NCBI GenBank assembly: GCA_964249915.1
Contig: CAXUEL010000206.1
Coordinates: 1 to 6,259, forward strand
Source of the DNA: Lichenicola sp964249915
Lineage (GTDB): Bacteria > Pseudomonadota > Alphaproteobacteria > Acetobacterales > Acetobacteraceae
Length of the DNA stretch: 6,259 nucleotides
Direction: 5' to 3'
Shown here: piece by piece, positions 4,576-6,259 of the stretch
How positions within the stretch are numbered: position 1 is the stretch's first letter
Layout of the letters: each line of letters begins with the position of its first letter
Program-made: the position numbers and the translations under genes
The notes under the pieces: generated by a model
The model's input: the letters and a program-made list of their open reading frames with translations, nothing else
The model's database searches: none
What the model was told of the DNA's origin: nothing

Positions 4576-6259
4576 CTAGTACGCCAGCGCACATCCGTCG
4601 GCGCGCATCTCGCTGGCGGCCGCCCAGACGCGGTCGGCGCCGCTCGTCCGGTGCTCGATGCACTCGTAGCGGCCGTAGCCGCCGTCGGACGGCGCCAGGG
4701 TCCAGCCGAGTGCCGCCAGGGCGGCGCGCGTGGCGGCAGGCACGCCGGTCTCCAGGCGCAGGATGCCGTTGGGCGGCAGCCCCGGCGCGTCCTCGCCCAT
4801 GCTCTGCGACGAGCCCTCGTGATGCCAGCGCGGGCTGTCCCCGGCAGCCTGGATGTCGAGGCCGTAGTCGACGCGGTTGACGATGATCTGCTGCTGGCCC
4901 ATCGGCTGCATGTCGCCGCCCATCACGCCGAAGCTCATCCAGGGCTGCCCGCCCCTGGTCGCGAAACCGGGAATGATGGTCTGGAACGGACGCTTGCCTG
5001 GCTGGTACAGGTTCGGGTGCCCATCGCGCAGCGAGAACAGCTGGCCGCGGTCCTGAAACATGAAGCCGAGCCCGTCCGCCACCAGGCCGGAGCCCATGCC
5101 GCGGAAGTTGGACTGGATCATCGACACCATCATCCCCGCGCTGTCGGACACGGTGAAGTAGGTGGTGTCGCCGTGGCTCGGCGCGTCGCCGGGGCGCACG
5201 GCGGCGTTGATCCGGTCGGGGCGGATCAGCGACGCGCGGCTCGCCGCGTACTCCTTGGACGCCAGCCATCCGAACGGCACCGCCGCGAAGTGCGGGTCGG
5301 CGTAGTAGCGGGCGCGGTCCTCGTAGGCCAGGCGCTTGGCCTCGATCTGCACCTGCAGCGAGGCCGCCGACTGGTACCCCATCGCGCGCAGGTCGAAATG
5401 CTCCAGCATGTTGAGCATCTGCAGGGTCGCCACGCCTTGGGTGTTCTCGGCCATGCCGTGCACGGTGATCCCGCGATAGGTGGTGGCGAGCGGCGTGTTC
5501 CACTCCGAACGGTGCCGGCGCAGGTCGTCGCGGGTCATCCAGCCGCCGATGCGTCGGAAGTAGCGCTCGATCGTGTCGGCGATCGGGCCGTCGTAGAACG
5601 CGTCGCGCCCGCCGGCGGCGATCGCGCGGTAGGTGCGGGCGAGGTCGGGGTTGCGGAACACGTCGCCTTCGCGCGGCGCCTGGCCGTTCGGGGCGTAGGT
5701 GCGCAGCGCGTTGGCGGTTTCCTCCACGCCGGAGCCGGGTTTCACGAAGGCGCGCAGGTTGCGATAAATATAGTTGCCGATGATCTGCGGCACCGGCACG
5801 CCGTCGGTGGCGAGCCCGATCGCCGGCTCGAACAGCGTGCGCCACGGCAGGCGCCCGTAGCGCTGGTGCAGCGTCCACCAGGCGTCGAGCGCGCCCGGCA
5901 CCGACACCGTGACGGCGCCGAGCGGCGGCAGCGCGCCGTTGCGGGCGTGCGCGCGGACGGCGTCGAGGCTCAAGCCGCGCGGGCTGGCGCCGGAGCCGGC
6001 CAAGCCGACGACCTTCGCCTGCGCCGGGTCCCACACCATCGCGTAGCAGTCGCCGCCGAGCCCGGAGCTGGTCGGCTCCAGGAAGCCGAGCGAGGCGTTG
6101 GCCGCCACCGCGGCGTCCACCGCCGAGCCGCCGCGCTTCAGCGTCTCGATCGCGACCAGGGTGGCGATCGGGTGCGCGGTGCCGGCGGCGCCGTTGCGGC
6201 CCATGGCGGCCGAGCGGGTGGCGAAGCTCGCCCCGAACGGCCGGTCGCCGGCATGCACG
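4576..6259 (-). CDS. Gamma-glutamyltransferase-family (YwrD-like) Ntn-hydrolase, 5' end cut by window edge
   Basis: The frame is open from the right edge to a TAG at 4576-4578, about 560 residues, close to the full family length of roughly 530-580. Residues below are counted from a GTG at 6258, but the true start and any signal peptide probably lie outside the window. Family members mature by cleaving themselves before a threonine that becomes the nucleophile. Here HGD|TTYFTV places that Thr at 365, leaving a small subunit of about 196 residues, as in E. coli Ggt. The large-subunit signature RGGSAVDAAVAA and SSGLGGD are present, as is the oxyanion GG at 447-448 in FGVMGGDMQ. Residues that hold the gamma-glutamyl group in E. 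coli Ggt are changed: the Arg114 region reads LAGSGASP (about S89), and the Ser-Ser pair of PLSSMSPT becomes PFQTIIPG (Q426, T427). These features resemble the YwrD-like subgroup. A different amide substrate is likely; glutathione hydrolysis should not be assumed. Cytoplasmic versus periplasmic location cannot be judged from this fragment. Confidence 0.9.
   Translation of the reverse strand, partial: VHAGDRPFGASFATRSAAMGRNGAAGTAHPIATLVAIETLKRGGSAVDAAVAANASLGFLEPTSSGLGGDCYAMVWDPAQAKVVGLAGSGASPRGLSLDAVRAHARNGALPPLGAVTVSVPGALDAWWTLHQRYGRLPWRTLFEPAIGLATDGVPVPQIIGNYIYRNLRAFVKPGSGVEETANALRTYAPNGQAPREGDVFRNPDLARTYRAIAAGGRDAFYDGPIADTIERYFRRIGGWMTRDDLRRHRSEWNTPLATTYRGITVHGMAENTQGVATLQMLNMLEHFDLRAMGYQSAASLQVQIEAKRLAYEDRARYYADPHFAAVPFGWLASKEYAASRASLIRPDRINAAVRPGDAPSHGDTTYFTVSDSAGMMVSMIQSNFRGMGSGLVADGLGFMFQDRGQLFSLRDGHPNLYQPGKRPFQTIIPGFATRGGQPWMSFGVMGGDMQPMGQQQIIVNRVDYGLDIQAAGDSPRWHHEGSSQSMGEDAPGLPPNGILRLETGVPAATRAALAALGWTLAPSDGGYGRYECIEHRTSGADRVWAAASEMRADGCALAY

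Noticed and set aside
4397..6034. A 545-codon minus-strand frame overlapping the GGT homologue.
   Set aside because: The product is Arg/Ala/Gly-rich without motifs and is a shifted reading of the GGT-family gene, whose frame carries all the conserved residues.
1..6259. One joint system made of the kinase, glycosyltransferase, GGDEF-EAL and GGT-like genes.
   Set aside because: The genes lie in divergent and convergent orientations with separate gaps, and no shared substrate or pathway follows from their families. Co-occurrence across genomes would be needed to suggest a link.

Overview
The window is GC-rich (around 70% by eye), densely coding DNA with strong G/C third-position bias. The gene content (a leucine-rich-repeat/protein-kinase fusion, a GtrB-like glycosyltransferase, a membrane GGDEF-EAL protein and a YwrD-like gamma-glutamyltransferase homologue) fits a gammaproteobacterium of the Xanthomonadaceae/Lysobacter-Luteimonas type. 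That placement is inferred from memory of protein families; no phylogenetic marker gene is present.

Layout from left to right. Positions 1-1151 (minus) hold an LRR + protein-kinase gene whose 3' end runs off the left edge. Positions 1152-1266 are a short divergent intergenic region with a weak sigma70-like promoter candidate, whose two boxes overlap the arms of a perfect 8-bp inverted repeat. Positions 1267-2352 (plus) hold a family-2 polyprenyl-phosphate glycosyltransferase with two C-terminal membrane segments. After a 36-bp convergent gap, 2389-4362 (minus) holds a membrane-bound GGDEF-EAL cyclic-di-GMP protein with a helical extracytoplasmic sensor region. Positions 4363-4575 are a non-coding gap with two strong, mutually exclusive GC-rich hairpins. 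Positions 4576-6259 (minus) hold a gamma-glutamyltransferase-family Ntn-hydrolase whose extreme 5' end is outside the window.

The four genes do not form an evident pathway or one operon. The LRR-kinase and the glycosyltransferase are divergent, and the glycosyltransferase and GGDEF-EAL gene are convergent. Only the GGT homologue and the GGDEF-EAL gene share a direction, and they are separated by 213 bp, so co-transcription is possible but not shown. Envelope or surface biology (polyprenyl-linked sugar transfer, c-di-GMP signalling) is a loose common theme only. I see no tRNA, rRNA, CRISPR array, insertion sequence, integrase or attachment site. I did not find a clearly new multi-gene system. 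The points most worth a second look are the LRR-kinase with its unusual catalytic motifs, the GGT homologue lacking the usual gamma-glutamyl-binding residues, and the competing hairpins ahead of the GGDEF-EAL gene.
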